This document shows, one piece after another, positions 28,452 through 37,528 of a DNA stretch of 64,000 nt. Origin of the DNA: Erysipelotrichaceae bacterium (GTDB taxonomy: Bacteria > Bacillota_I > Bacilli_A > Erysipelotrichales > Erysipelotrichaceae). The stretch lies in the NCBI GenBank assembly GCA_017404205.1, contig JAFRCV010000013.1, positions 102,867-166,866 on the forward strand, in the 5' to 3' direction. Numbering within the stretch: position 1 is the stretch's first letter; the number at the start of each line of letters is the position of its first letter. The translations under genes were made by a program, and so were the position numbers. The notes under the pieces were generated by a model. That model ran no database searches and was not told where the DNA came from. It worked only from the letters and a program-made list of their open reading frames with translations.

Positions 28452-28480
28452 TTGAAATCGCTTACATTGTTTTATATAAT
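28452..28480 (+). promoter_or_regulatory. Sigma-A type promoter of surface locus 2
   Basis: TTGAAA at 28452-28457, 17 bases, TATAAT at 28475-28480, the same architecture as promoter 1. Expected start near 28487. The -35 lies 37 bases after the upstream lipoprotein stop and no terminator separates them. Confidence 0.85.
28453..28466 (+). promoter_or_regulatory. cre site (CcpA operator) inside promoter 2
   Basis: TGAAATCGCTTACA, identical to the site at 17116-17129 and a full match to TGWNANCGNTNWCA. It again sits over the -35 and spacer. Repression by CcpA in good carbon supply is inferred. Confidence 0.72.
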
Positions 28481-28486
28481 TTAATT

Positions 28487-28638
28487 AAGAAAACTAGCTT
28501 TAGCAGATGCTAGGTAGGACAGTAATTCCGGAATAGGGGCCTACATTAATTTGGCTTTTATTAGGAATTAAAATAATAATTTATATTAATAAAAGCCAAA
28601 ACTCTATTATTTTGGCTTTTATTTTCATGGGAGGTATT
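28487..28638 (+). ncRNA. Conserved structured 5' leader RNA, copy 2, with a three-arm attenuator
   Basis: CTAGC (28494-28498) pairs with GCTAG (28509-28513). Directly after it GTAGG (28514-28518) pairs with CCTAC (28540-28544), enclosing the conserved interior with ATTCCGGAAT. Three mutually exclusive arms follow: TTGGCTTTTATTA at 28551-28563, its complement at 28587-28599, and TTGGCTTTTATT at 28612-28623. Arm 1 with arm 2 would prevent arm 2 with arm 3, which is an intrinsic terminator. The SD GGGAGG (28629-28634) follows. The layout is that of a riboswitch or attenuator; ligand or trans-acting factor is unknown. Confidence 0.66.
28588..28625 (+). terminator. Candidate leader terminator (attenuator) of surface locus 2
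   Basis: A-tract AATAAAA, stem GCCAAAA (28595-28601) with TTTTGGC (28610-28616), 8-base loop, then TTTTATTTT (28617-28625). The upstream copy of the 3' arm at 28551-28563 can pair with the 5' arm instead and so act as antiterminator. Confidence 0.6.
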
Positions 28639-31600
28639 ATGAAAAAAATACTATCAATTTTATTATCATTATTCTTGATAATGTTTATTTTTGCATCTAA
28701 TGTTGTTGCGGAAGACGAGTGGATAGAAGTTTCTGCAGCAAACGAGATCATGACAAATACTAGTGCTAAGTATAAGTTAACAAACGATATTACTTTAGGT
28801 GGAGCTCTTAACTTTGGCACAAATGGAGTAGAAGTGGAAATTGACTTAAATGGCTACACTATGTATGGTTCTTCAAGCAGTTATATGTTCAGACTTGCTG
28901 GTGTAGATTTAACCATTTCGGATTACTCACAAGAAAAAAGTGGCAAAATTATTCCACAAACTACAAATCAAAATAGGGCTGTAATTTGGATGGTTGGTGG
29001 CGTAACCTCTCATTTTACTTTAAATGGTGGAACGATTGATGGTAGTGCATCAACAGCTGTGACTTCGGCTGGCTGTTTCGGTAGGATTGAAACTCCTTCA
29101 TATTTTACAGTTAATGGTGGAACAATTCAAAATTTTGCTACAACTAATTCTGGTGGTATTTTATATGTTACATCTTCTGCAACTGTTACTATTAATGATG
29201 GATCTTTCTTGAATAATTCAGCATTAAATGGTGGATGCTTTTATCTAAATGATAATGCTGGTGCTACATTAGTGGTGAACGGAGGAACTTTTACAGGTAA
29301 TAGCAACTCTGGAGAAGCTGGTGGTGTTGTTTATGTCCGTCATGGGAACAGCATGTATCTAAATGGTGGTACTTTTACTAGCAATACATCTACAAGAGGC
29401 GCAATCGCCGTTAGAAATAGTGATGCGCATTTGTATATAGGCGGTAGTCCAAAAGTATATGGTAATACTGCAACAACGTATGGTCACGATATATTCTTAG
29501 CAAATTATGGCGGATCTGTAGCTAATTTCGAACCTAGCTCTATTGATTTAGAAGAAGATGCAGTTTTATATTTCTCTTCAAATGTTGAAGCTAATGATGC
29601 TTTGTTAGGTACAGTAAAAAATACAAATGATGTTTCAAATTGTTTCTATGATTCAAGAGGAAATTATGGCTATCGCCAAGAAGGAAGCCAAATTTTATTT
29701 GGTAGATTAAATGATGGCAATTATTATAAGCCATGGACAACTGTAAATGCCTTGCCTACAGCTAGTGGGTATTATTTCTTAACAAAGGATGTTGATTTAA
29801 CAACAGCATCTGTATTGGCTGCAAGTGCTACAGTTCACTTGGATTTAAACGGAAAAACAGTAACTCAAAACACTGCAAATACTGCTATATATAGATATTG
29901 GAATAATAATTCAAGTTTATTTATTGAAGATTACAATGCTGGTACACCAGGCTTATTAACAGGATGTTCTGGGGGTGGCAATGGCATTGTTATTTGGATG
30001 AACAGTAACGATGCTTCAAATAATATGTATTTCACTTTAAATAACGGACGTATTTCTAATAACGCATCTGGTGGTGCTGCTATTAAGGTTGAGAAAGGTA
30101 TTGCCAATATAGTAATAAATGGCGGTGAAATATCTAATAATAATTTCTATGGTATTTATGCACATACAACTAATACAACTGATGAGACATTTATTACGAT
30201 AAATGGTGGCAAAATCAGTGGCAACACTTTAAATGCCAATGGCGTAGCGATAAGAACTGACTACGGTATAACACACCTGGTTATGAATGGCGGTGAAATA
30301 TCTAATAATACGTCAAACGGCGGTAGTGCGATGCAAATTATAAACAATGCTGATAGCGATATTATTATTAATGATGGAGATATTATCGATAATATATCAA
30401 CAGCTACAAACTATGGCTATGCAATTGAGGCCGATTCAGGAACAAGTATTACAATTTTAGGTGGCAATATTTCAGGCAATACAACAAGTGGCAATAATTT
30501 GCGTGGTGTTATTAAAACTAATGGAACATTGACACTTGGTGGCGATGTTGTAATTGACAATAATACTTCTAACGGAAATGAAGTAAATATAACTAATTAT
30601 ACTGGTACAAGAGTCGTTTCTTCTTCAAGCCCACTTACTACTGGTGCATCGATTGGATTCACATCAGCATCTGCACCAACAATAAGTACTTCTAGGATGA
30701 TTGTTGCTGGTGACTATAGTTCTTATTTCACATCTGATAATGATTTATATACTATTGAATTTGATGAAACAAATACTGTGCTTAGTGTTATTAAATATAC
30801 AGTTACACTTAACACTAATGGCGGAACAATTAATTCAGGGAATATAACTTCATATTGTTATGGCACTGGCGCTACATTGCCAGCAGATGTTACTAAACCT
30901 TACAATAGTTTTGAAGGTTGGTATGATAATAGTGAATTTACTGGTGATGCTGTAACATCAATTGCTTCAACTGCTAGTGGAAACAAAACATATTATGCTA
31001 AATGGTCTCCTGATCATGATCATTTAGTAGATGGACAAGAAGTAGAATGGACTCCTTGGACTAGTGCAAATAGTCTTCCAACAACAAGCGGTAATTATTA
31101 CTTAACTTCAGATGTAACATTGACATCTGCTCAAGTATTGACAGGTGGTGCTACTGTTAGACTATGTTTAGATGGACATACAGTAAATCAAACTGCAGCT
31201 AATATTGCAATATATAGATTCTGGGGAAATAATTCTACATTAATTATTGATGATTGTAATGGAAATCCAGGCACATTAACTGGTGTAAGTGGAAATAGCA
31301 ATGCCAATATTATTTATATGAGTGCAGATACAAACCATCCTGAATATGTTATGAATTTTGTTCTTGACAATGGTCGCTTATCAGGAGCTACTGGTTCAGG
31401 TGCTGCAATAAAAGTTGGTAACGGCATTGCTCATATAACAATCAATGACGGTGAAATATCTAATAATAGTACATTTGGTATTCATGCAAGTACTCCAAAT
31501 GCAACTGATGAAACATTTATCACAATTAATGGTGGTAAGATTTCTGGAAATAATGTTAACTCAAACGGCTCTGCTATAAGAAGTGATAAAGGTATCACAC

Positions 31601-32955
31601 ATCTAACAATTAATGGTGGTGAAATTAGTAACAATACAAGTAACGCTGGTATTATTCAAATTATTAATAATGCAAATAATGAAATTGTTGTAAATGGTGG
31701 CACTTTCACAAACAATACTTCAAAGAGTGGAAATTATGGTTATGTTATTGAAGCTGATAATGAAGCAAGTGTTAGTTTGTTAGGCGGAAGCTTCACTGGT
31801 AATACATGTACAGTTGATAATATAAGAGGTGTTGTTAAAACTAATGGTACATTAACTCTTGGTGGTAATGTTGTTGTTCAAAATAATACTGCAAACGGAA
31901 AAGTAGTTAACTTAACAAACTTTGCCGGAGAAATGGCAATCAGCACAGCTAGCCCTCTATCTTCACAAGCACGCATCGGTTTTACTCCTAGAACTGCTCC
32001 ATCTGCTAGCACAAATAGAGTAATCGTTGCTGGTGATTATACAAATGTATTCACTTCTGATAATGCTGATTATCTAATTAAATATATTGATGACAATACT
32101 GTACTATCAGTTACAAGCACAGAAAACGTAGGTGGTAATCTAGTATTAAGTGATAATATTGATGCTGAAATTGATTTCACTTTAGAAGGTAATGTGGAAG
32201 ACTATACGGTATCATATTCATTCCTTGGCCAAATTTATGATGTTGAATTAACAGGTAAGGATGTTGCTATCAATGTTGATGACATCTTTGCATTCCAAAT
32301 GTCTGATGAAATAATAGTAAATGTTTATCACAAAGAAGTTTTAGTTGATACAATTTCCTATTCAGTTAAATCGTATTGTAAATATCAAATTGAAAATAGC
32401 AGTGATGAAAATTTAGTTAAATTATGTAAAGCAACATTGAATTATGGTGCTGCTGCTCAAAGTTATTTCAATGGCAGATCTTATAATGGCGGATCATATC
32501 AAATCAATATGGAAAACTTAGCTAATGCTGACGTAGAAACAACACTAATTGATGTTGAAAAACCAACAAATGAAAATACAAGTGTTGGCGATTTAGGTGG
32601 CAAAGTTACAGATGTTAAATATACATTAGTAGTTGGTTCTGATGTATCAATGAAATTCTATATTTATACAAATGAAGATCTTGATTTAGCAAATGTTCAA
32701 ATTGGTTGCACTCCAGCCAAAGCAGTTACTGAATTAACAAAAGAAAGCACTGGTAGATATTCAGTTAAGGTTGAGGGAATTAAAGCTGCTGAACTAGGCA
32801 CTGATTTCACTGTAACAATAACTGAAGGCGGCAATACGATGACAATTACTTATTCGCCTTATGCATTCGCTGCATCTAAGTGGGATGCAAATAACAGCTT
32901 AGCTGATTTGTGTAAGAAACTTGTAACTTATGGCGAAGCTGCAAGAACTTATTAA
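28639..32955 (+). CDS. Surface protein: beta-helix repeats, InlB-type repeat, non-anchor C-terminal domain (paralogue of the giant protein)
   Basis: 1438 residues; GGGAGG (28629-28634) selects the ATG at 28639 and gives a signal peptide ending in V-V-A before E-D-E-W. The first ~680 residues align with the start of the protein at 17291, including I-D-L-N-G-Y and N-C-F-Y-D-S-R-G. Then come an InlB/Flg_new repeat (about 719-790, ends Y-Y-A-K-W), a W-T-S-A-N-S-L-P module and another beta-helix (to about 1160). The last ~270 residues are a different module with L-N-Y-G-A-A-A-Q-S-Y-F, ending in Y-G-E-A-A-R-T-Y. No LPxTG and no terminal membrane helix, so it is secreted or held non-covalently. Confidence 0.87.
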   Translation: MKKILSILLSLFLIMFIFASNVVAEDEWIEVSAANEIMTNTSAKYKLTNDITLGGALNFGTNGVEVEIDLNGYTMYGSSSSYMFRLAGVDLTISDYSQEKSGKIIPQTTNQNRAVIWMVGGVTSHFTLNGGTIDGSASTAVTSAGCFGRIETPSYFTVNGGTIQNFATTNSGGILYVTSSATVTINDGSFLNNSALNGGCFYLNDNAGATLVVNGGTFTGNSNSGEAGGVVYVRHGNSMYLNGGTFTSNTSTRGAIAVRNSDAHLYIGGSPKVYGNTATTYGHDIFLANYGGSVANFEPSSIDLEEDAVLYFSSNVEANDALLGTVKNTNDVSNCFYDSRGNYGYRQEGSQILFGRLNDGNYYKPWTTVNALPTASGYYFLTKDVDLTTASVLAASATVHLDLNGKTVTQNTANTAIYRYWNNNSSLFIEDYNAGTPGLLTGCSGGGNGIVIWMNSNDASNNMYFTLNNGRISNNASGGAAIKVEKGIANIVINGGEISNNNFYGIYAHTTNTTDETFITINGGKISGNTLNANGVAIRTDYGITHLVMNGGEISNNTSNGGSAMQIINNADSDIIINDGDIIDNISTATNYGYAIEADSGTSITILGGNISGNTTSGNNLRGVIKTNGTLTLGGDVVIDNNTSNGNEVNITNYTGTRVVSSSSPLTTGASIGFTSASAPTISTSRMIVAGDYSSYFTSDNDLYTIEFDETNTVLSVIKYTVTLNTNGGTINSGNITSYCYGTGATLPADVTKPYNSFEGWYDNSEFTGDAVTSIASTASGNKTYYAKWSPDHDHLVDGQEVEWTPWTSANSLPTTSGNYYLTSDVTLTSAQVLTGGATVRLCLDGHTVNQTAANIAIYRFWGNNSTLIIDDCNGNPGTLTGVSGNSNANIIYMSADTNHPEYVMNFVLDNGRLSGATGSGAAIKVGNGIAHITINDGEISNNSTFGIHASTPNATDETFITINGGKISGNNVNSNGSAIRSDKGITHLTINGGEISNNTSNAGIIQIINNANNEIVVNGGTFTNNTSKSGNYGYVIEADNEASVSLLGGSFTGNTCTVDNIRGVVKTNGTLTLGGNVVVQNNTANGKVVNLTNFAGEMAISTASPLSSQARIGFTPRTAPSASTNRVIVAGDYTNVFTSDNADYLIKYIDDNTVLSVTSTENVGGNLVLSDNIDAEIDFTLEGNVEDYTVSYSFLGQIYDVELTGKDVAINVDDIFAFQMSDEIIVNVYHKEVLVDTISYSVKSYCKYQIENSSDENLVKLCKATLNYGAAAQSYFNGRSYNGGSYQINMENLANADVETTLIDVEKPTNENTSVGDLGGKVTDVKYTLVVGSDVSMKFYIYTNEDLDLANVQIGCTPAKAVTELTKESTGRYSVKVEGIKAAELGTDFTVTITEGGNTMTITYSPYAFAASKWDANNSLADLCKKLVTYGEAARTY

Positions 32956-32975
32956 TAAAGGAGAGGTATTCAAAT

Positions 32976-33083
32976 ATGGAAAAATTTAATAAACCTGAAA
33001 TTACTATTATTAAACTAGATGTAGAAGATGTCGTAGTTACAAGCGGTTGTGAATTTGGCGAACTAGATTGTGAAGAATTTTAA
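32976..33083 (+). CDS. 35-residue peptide of unknown function
   Basis: AAGGAGAGG (32958-32966) precedes the ATG, which lies 20 bases after the surface-protein stop and just before a strong terminator, so it is the last cistron of locus 2. The N-terminal half is K-P-E-I-T-I-I-K-L-D-V-E-D-V-V, followed by V-T-S-G-C and an acidic tail with a second Cys. From general knowledge, gut Firmicutes carry many short genes of this pattern (K-P-x-x-x-V-x-x-x-E-D-V-I-x-T-S-G); their role is not known to me. There is no signal peptide or membrane segment. It could be a precursor-type peptide or a small regulator. Confidence 0.68.
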   Translation: MEKFNKPEITIIKLDVEDVVVTSGCEFGELDCEEF

Positions 33084-33088
33084 TAATT

Positions 33089-33118
33089 AGAGGCATAGTT
33101 ATATCTATGCCTCTTTTT
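33089..33118 (+). terminator. Intrinsic terminator of surface locus 2
   Basis: AGAGGCATAG (33089-33098) pairs fully with CTATGCCTCT (33105-33114), followed by a T run to 33118. It lies 5 bases after the 35-residue peptide gene. Confidence 0.92.
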
Positions 33119-33131
33119 AAGTGGTATAAAA

Positions 33132-33701
33132 ATGAAGAAAATAATTATATTAGTTTTGGCACTATTTTTGATGTCAAGTTGCTTCTTGAATAAAAAAGAA
33201 GATACAAAAAAAGAAGTTAATGAAAATATAAAGATTGATGCTAGTGAAATTGATGAAGAAATTGAAGATGAAACAATTAGTCTTAAAGAAGATAATGATA
33301 AATCTAAAGATTCATCAAATAATAATGGCAACGAAAATCAAAATAGCATTTCAACAAATAGCAATACGAATTTAGAAAATTCAAATTCTAATAATAGTAG
33401 CACTAGTCAAGATAGTCCTTCTGTAAATAATGATGACAATGCACAAACAGGTGATGAAGAAAATAACAACAATGAACATGTTCATACAATTGTTATTGAT
33501 GAAGCTATTCCCCCTACTTGTTTAGAAGAAGGAAAAACGGAAGGCAAACATTGTAGTGTTTGTGGAGAAATTATAGTTGCCCAAGAAACAATTAATTCTT
33601 ATGGAGGGCACGATTTCAAAGATGGTAAATGTAGTAGATGTGGTGAAGAACTTGATGAGAAAGCCAGTGATGTTACATTGCCTCCAATACCTCTTAAATA
33701 G
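33132..33701 (+). CDS. Small lipoprotein with Ser/Asn-rich linker and C-terminal CxxC zinc-ribbon-like domain
   Basis: 189 residues. The signal peptide ends in the lipobox L-M-S-S-C. Residues ~25-110 are low-complexity acidic and Asn/Ser-rich, a likely extracellular spacer. The last ~75 residues hold H-V-H-T, P-P-T-C, C-S-V-C-G and C-S-R-C-G, a module common at the ends of gut Firmicute surface proteins, possibly metal-binding. No convincing Shine-Dalgarno is visible before the ATG. It lies between two terminators and so forms its own unit. Function unknown; surface location is well supported. Confidence 0.8.
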   Translation: MKKIIILVLALFLMSSCFLNKKEDTKKEVNENIKIDASEIDEEIEDETISLKEDNDKSKDSSNNNGNENQNSISTNSNTNLENSNSNNSSTSQDSPSVNNDDNAQTGDEENNNNEHVHTIVIDEAIPPTCLEEGKTEGKHCSVCGEIIVAQETINSYGGHDFKDGKCSRCGEELDEKASDVTLPPIPLK

Positions 33702-33712
33702 AATTAACTTAT

Positions 33713-33741
33713 ACCTGATTTGCTTAGCGAATCGGGTTTTT
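33713..33741 (+). terminator. Intrinsic terminator after the small lipoprotein gene
   Basis: ACCTGATT (33713-33720) pairs with AATCGGGT (33730-33737, one G-U), followed by a T run to 33741. Confidence 0.85.
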
Positions 33742-33794
33742 AATTATTAATATTTATGCTAAAATTAATAGGTTAGTAAGAAAGAGAGAAAGAA

Positions 33795-35978
33795 ATGAAA
33801 GAAACATTTACTTTAGATTTCTATGGTCGAAAATTATGCGTCGAGACTGGTGAAATCGCTAAACAGGCTGGGGGGTCTGTTCTAGTCCGTTATGAGGACA
33901 CTGTTACATTATCAACGGCATGCGCAAGCAATGTCGCTAAAGATACTGATTTTTTCCCATTAACAGTATCATTTGAGGAAAAACTATATTCAGTTGGTAA
34001 AATTCCTGGTGGTTTCTTAAGAAGAGAAGGAAGACCAAGCGAACATGCAACATTAACTGCAAGACTAATTGATAGACCAATTAGACCTTTATTTGCGGAA
34101 GGATTTAGAAATGAAGTTCAAGTGGTAAACACTGTATTATCAGTTGATACTGATTGTTCTCCTGAAATGGCAGCATTATTTGGTGCTTCACTTGCATTAT
34201 GTATTTCTAATATTCCATTTAATGGTCCAGTAGCTGGTGTTAAAGTTGGCTATGTTGATGGCGAATTTGTTGTTAATCCAACTGTTGAACAAGCTGAAAA
34301 ATCATTAATTGATTTAACTGTTGCTGGTACTGAACAAGCTCTTGATATGGTTGAAGCTGGTGCTAAAGAAGTTTCTGAAGATTTAATGTTAGATGCGTTA
34401 ATGTTTGGACATGAAAAGATTAAAGAATTATGTGCTTTCCAAAAAGAAATAATTGCTAAAGTTGGCAAAGAAAAAATGGAAGTCGTTCTTTATGAAATCG
34501 ATCCAAGTATCAAAGAATACGTTAATGCAAATGGTAAAGAAAGACTTGAAGCTGCTGTTTCAATTCATGACAAATTAGAATCTTATGCAGCACAAGAAAA
34601 TATCACTAATGAAATGAAAGAACATTTTGAATCTGATGAATCATTAAGTGAAAAAGAAAGAGAAAAACTAGTTAAACAAACTGGTGAATATTGTACAGAA
34701 ATTATTGCTAATGAAGTTAGGAGACTAATCTCTGTTGAAAAAATTAGACCTGATGGTAGAGCACTAGATGAAATTAGACCACTTAATTCACAAGTTGATT
34801 TACTTCCTAGAGTTCATGGTTCAGCTATGTTTACTCGTGGTCAAACACAAGTATTATCTGTAACTACACTTGGTCCATTAGGCGACAATCAAATTATTGA
34901 TGATTTAACAGAAGTTGAAGAAAAACGCTTCATGCATCAATATAATTTCCCACCTTATTCTGTAGGTGAAGTGGGTAGAATGGGAACACCAGGAAGAAGA
35001 GAAATTGGTCATGGTGCACTTGGCGAAAGAGCGTTAAAACAAGTTATCCCTTCTGAAGAAGAATTCCCATACGCTATTAGAACAGTTGCTGAAGTTGTTG
35101 AATCTAATGGTTCATCTTCACAAGCTTCAATTTGTGCTGGCACTATGTCTTTAATGGCAGCTGGCGTTCCTATTAAAGCTCCTGTAGCTGGTGTTGCAAT
35201 GGGCTTAATTGAAGTTGGCGATTCTTATTCAATTCTTACAGATATTCAAGGTATGGAAGACCATTATGGAGATATGGATTTCAAAGTTGCTGGTACAAAA
35301 GATGGTATCACGGCATTACAAATGGATATTAAATGCACTGGCATTTCAAGAGAAATCTTCAAGGAAGCACTTGCTCAAGCTAAAAAAGGTCGTCTAGAAA
35401 TCTTAGATAACATGATGGCATGTATTTCAAAACCACGTGAGGATGTATCTAAATATGCACCTAAGATGGACACATTCAATATTCCTGTTGATAAGATCAG
35501 AGATGTTATCGGTAAGGGTGGCGAACAAATCAATAAGATTATTGCTGAATGTGATGATATTAAGATTGATATCAATGATGATGGAAAAGTTGTCTTATAT
35601 CATATGGATAGAGATATGATCAATAAAGCTAAAACAATCATTCAAGACATCACTAAAGAAGCACAAATCGGTGAAGTATATGATGCAACAGTTGTAAGAC
35701 TTGAAAAATTTGGTGCATTTGTAGAGTTATTTAAAGGCCAAGATGCTTTGCTTCATGTTTCTAAAATAAGACATGAAAGAGTTGAAAAGCCTGAAGATGT
35801 TTTAAAACTTGGAGATAAGATTAAAGTTAAGGTTATGGAAATAGATGAAAAAGGAAAGATTAGCGTCAGCGCTAAAGAACTACTTCCAAAACCTGAAAAA
35901 GCTGTTGAAGAAGTTAAAGAAGATAAAAAAGAAGAATCTAAAAAAGGTGAAAGAAGATTCTTTGGAAAAAAGTTATAA
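33795..35978 (+). CDS. pnp: Polynucleotide phosphorylase
   Basis: 727 residues, normal length. Two RNase PH domains with an all-helical linker are followed by a KH domain ([12 protein letters not shown] near residue 567) and an S1 domain (G-E-V-Y-D-A-T-V... with G-A-F-V-E-L) and a charged tail. The enzyme degrades RNA 3' to 5' by phosphorolysis and partners RNase J and other nucleases in mRNA turnover. An A/G-rich stretch, AAGAAAGAGAGAAAG, precedes the ATG. An extended -10 like TGCTAAAAT lies upstream near 33758-33766, but no good -35 is seen. It is monocistronic, with a terminator 10 bases after the stop. Confidence 0.98.
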   Translation: MKETFTLDFYGRKLCVETGEIAKQAGGSVLVRYEDTVTLSTACASNVAKDTDFFPLTVSFEEKLYSVGKIPGGFLRREGRPSEHATLTARLIDRPIRPLFAEGFRNEVQVVNTVLSVDTDCSPEMAALFGASLALCISNIPFNGPVAGVKVGYVDGEFVVNPTVEQAEKSLIDLTVAGTEQALDMVEAGAKEVSEDLMLDALMFGHEKIKELCAFQKEIIAKVGKEKMEVVLYEIDPSIKEYVNANGKERLEAAVSIHDKLESYAAQENITNEMKEHFESDESLSEKEREKLVKQTGEYCTEIIANEVRRLISVEKIRPDGRALDEIRPLNSQVDLLPRVHGSAMFTRGQTQVLSVTTLGPLGDNQIIDDLTEVEEKRFMHQYNFPPYSVGEVGRMGTPGRREIGHGALGERALKQVIPSEEEFPYAIRTVAEVVESNGSSSQASICAGTMSLMAAGVPIKAPVAGVAMGLIEVGDSYSILTDIQGMEDHYGDMDFKVAGTKDGITALQMDIKCTGISREIFKEALAQAKKGRLEILDNMMACISKPREDVSKYAPKMDTFNIPVDKIRDVIGKGGEQINKIIAECDDIKIDINDDGKVVLYHMDRDMINKAKTIIQDITKEAQIGEVYDATVVRLEKFGAFVELFKGQDALLHVSKIRHERVEKPEDVLKLGDKIKVKVMEIDEKGKISVSAKELLPKPEKAVEEVKEDKKEESKKGERRFFGKKL

Positions 35979-35988
35979 TTTAATAAAT

Positions 35989-36018
35989 AATTAAAAGCGG
36001 TTTATTCCGCTTTTAATT
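35989..36018 (+). terminator. Intrinsic terminator after pnp
   Basis: AATTAAAAGCGG (35989-36000) pairs with CCGCTTTTAATT (36007-36018) around a 6-base loop; the 3' arm supplies the T-rich tract. Confidence 0.87.
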
Positions 36019-36028
36019 ACACATTTAT

Positions 36029-37528
36029 ATGAGCAACAAGAAATTAGAAAATGAATTAACAGAATTAAAAATAGACTTAGACGATGTTTCTAGAAACATG
36101 GTTGATGAGTTTTTTAATGAATTAAATAAAAGAATAAATTTACCATTTGTGGCAAAAGAACAATTAATTAATGATTATTTAAAAGCTTTTCGATATTATT
36201 TAAATAATAATTATAAAGTTAAAAAAATAGTTAAATTGTTAGATTTGAATAACCTTGGTGATTTTTATGCCCATAATGAAAGAAGATATTTAGAACTTGA
36301 TAATGCTGCAATTGTGTATCCTTTAGGTATGCGCCAACATGAAATGCCAATGTTTAGACTTGGCGTAAAACTTAAAGAAGTTGTATGTCCTGAATTATTA
36401 CAAATAGCGTTAGATATTACAATTAAGCGTTTTCCTGGCTTTGTGTGTACGGTTAAAAGTGGTTTCTTTTGGCATTATTTGGAGACAAATAATAATCCTA
36501 TTCAAATTGAAGAAGAAAAAGATATACCATGCAAACCAATTTCTCGCTTATCTAGAACATATAGATCGTTTAGAGTTCTATATTATAAAAAGAGAATCTC
36601 AATCGAATTTTTTCATGTGTTGACTGATGGCACCGGTGGCTTAGTATTTTTAAAGACATTATTAAGAGAATACTTTAATTTAAAAGGAATTAAAGTTCCA
36701 ATAGAAAAGGGAATATTAGATATTAATGGTATTGTTAATGAAGAAGAATTAGAGAATGAATTTAAAAAAGCCAAAGGAGACAGTGATTTTAATACTTTTG
36801 TTGATCATAGTTCCTTACAATTAAAAGGAAAAAGAATCAATGCCCCAATGTCTAAAATTGTTCATTTCATATTGGAAACTGATAAATTGAAAGAAGTATC
36901 TAAAAAATATAGTGGGACGATAACGGCATATATCTGTGCCATAATGTTTTTAGCAGCTAAACCTTGTATTAAACAAAAAGAAGGCCTATTCAATATTCAA
37001 ATACCAATTAATATGCGTAAATTCAATAACAGTAAGACATTAAAGAATTATTCAATGTATTTTAATGCATCAGTTGATATTAAAAATGTTCATGATAAAG
37101 AAACTCTTGTCAAAGAGATATCTAAACAAATAAAAGAAAAAGGCTCTTATGAAAGTATGCACAAGATGATGGTAACTACAGGTAAAATAATTAATTCATT
37201 GTCTTTTGTGCCAAAATTTTTAAAAAATATTGTTCTTCAACTTGTTTATGGCAGTTTCGCTAATTCTATGATTGGATCTACATTATCTAATGTAGGACTT
37301 GTTGATATGCCAGAAGAAATGAAAAAAGAAATTGATATGGTGTATTTCTTGCTGTCTCCTGGTTATCCAAATAGAGCTAGTGCGACAATGGCTAGTATTA
37401 ATAATAAAACTCTATTTACAGTTATTAAGAATAGTGATGATGACACATTTGAGAATAATATTTATGATTTATTAAAAGAAGATGGTCTAAAAGTAGAGCT
37501 AGAGGGCAGCATTGATTATGAATCTTAA
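36029..37528 (+). CDS. Condensation/alcohol-acetyltransferase-like acyltransferase
   Basis: 499 residues. The H-V-L-T-D-G-T-G-G stretch (His196) is the H-x-x-x-D-G active-site motif of the CoA-dependent acyltransferase superfamily, which includes NRPS condensation domains and alcohol acetyltransferases. A late N-x-G motif (S-N-V-G-L-V) also fits. The first ~80 residues are a helical extension without a recognised domain. No membrane helices. It overlaps a six-helix membrane protein gene, so the pair may acylate a lipid or membrane-linked acceptor. The superfamily is likely; the acceptor is unknown. Confidence 0.68.
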   Translation: MSNKKLENELTELKIDLDDVSRNMVDEFFNELNKRINLPFVAKEQLINDYLKAFRYYLNNNYKVKKIVKLLDLNNLGDFYAHNERRYLELDNAAIVYPLGMRQHEMPMFRLGVKLKEVVCPELLQIALDITIKRFPGFVCTVKSGFFWHYLETNNNPIQIEEEKDIPCKPISRLSRTYRSFRVLYYKKRISIEFFHVLTDGTGGLVFLKTLLREYFNLKGIKVPIEKGILDINGIVNEEELENEFKKAKGDSDFNTFVDHSSLQLKGKRINAPMSKIVHFILETDKLKEVSKKYSGTITAYICAIMFLAAKPCIKQKEGLFNIQIPINMRKFNNSKTLKNYSMYFNASVDIKNVHDKETLVKEISKQIKEKGSYESMHKMMVTTGKIINSLSFVPKFLKNIVLQLVYGSFANSMIGSTLSNVGLVDMPEEMKKEIDMVYFLLSPGYPNRASATMASINNKTLFTVIKNSDDDTFENNIYDLLKEDGLKVELEGSIDYES

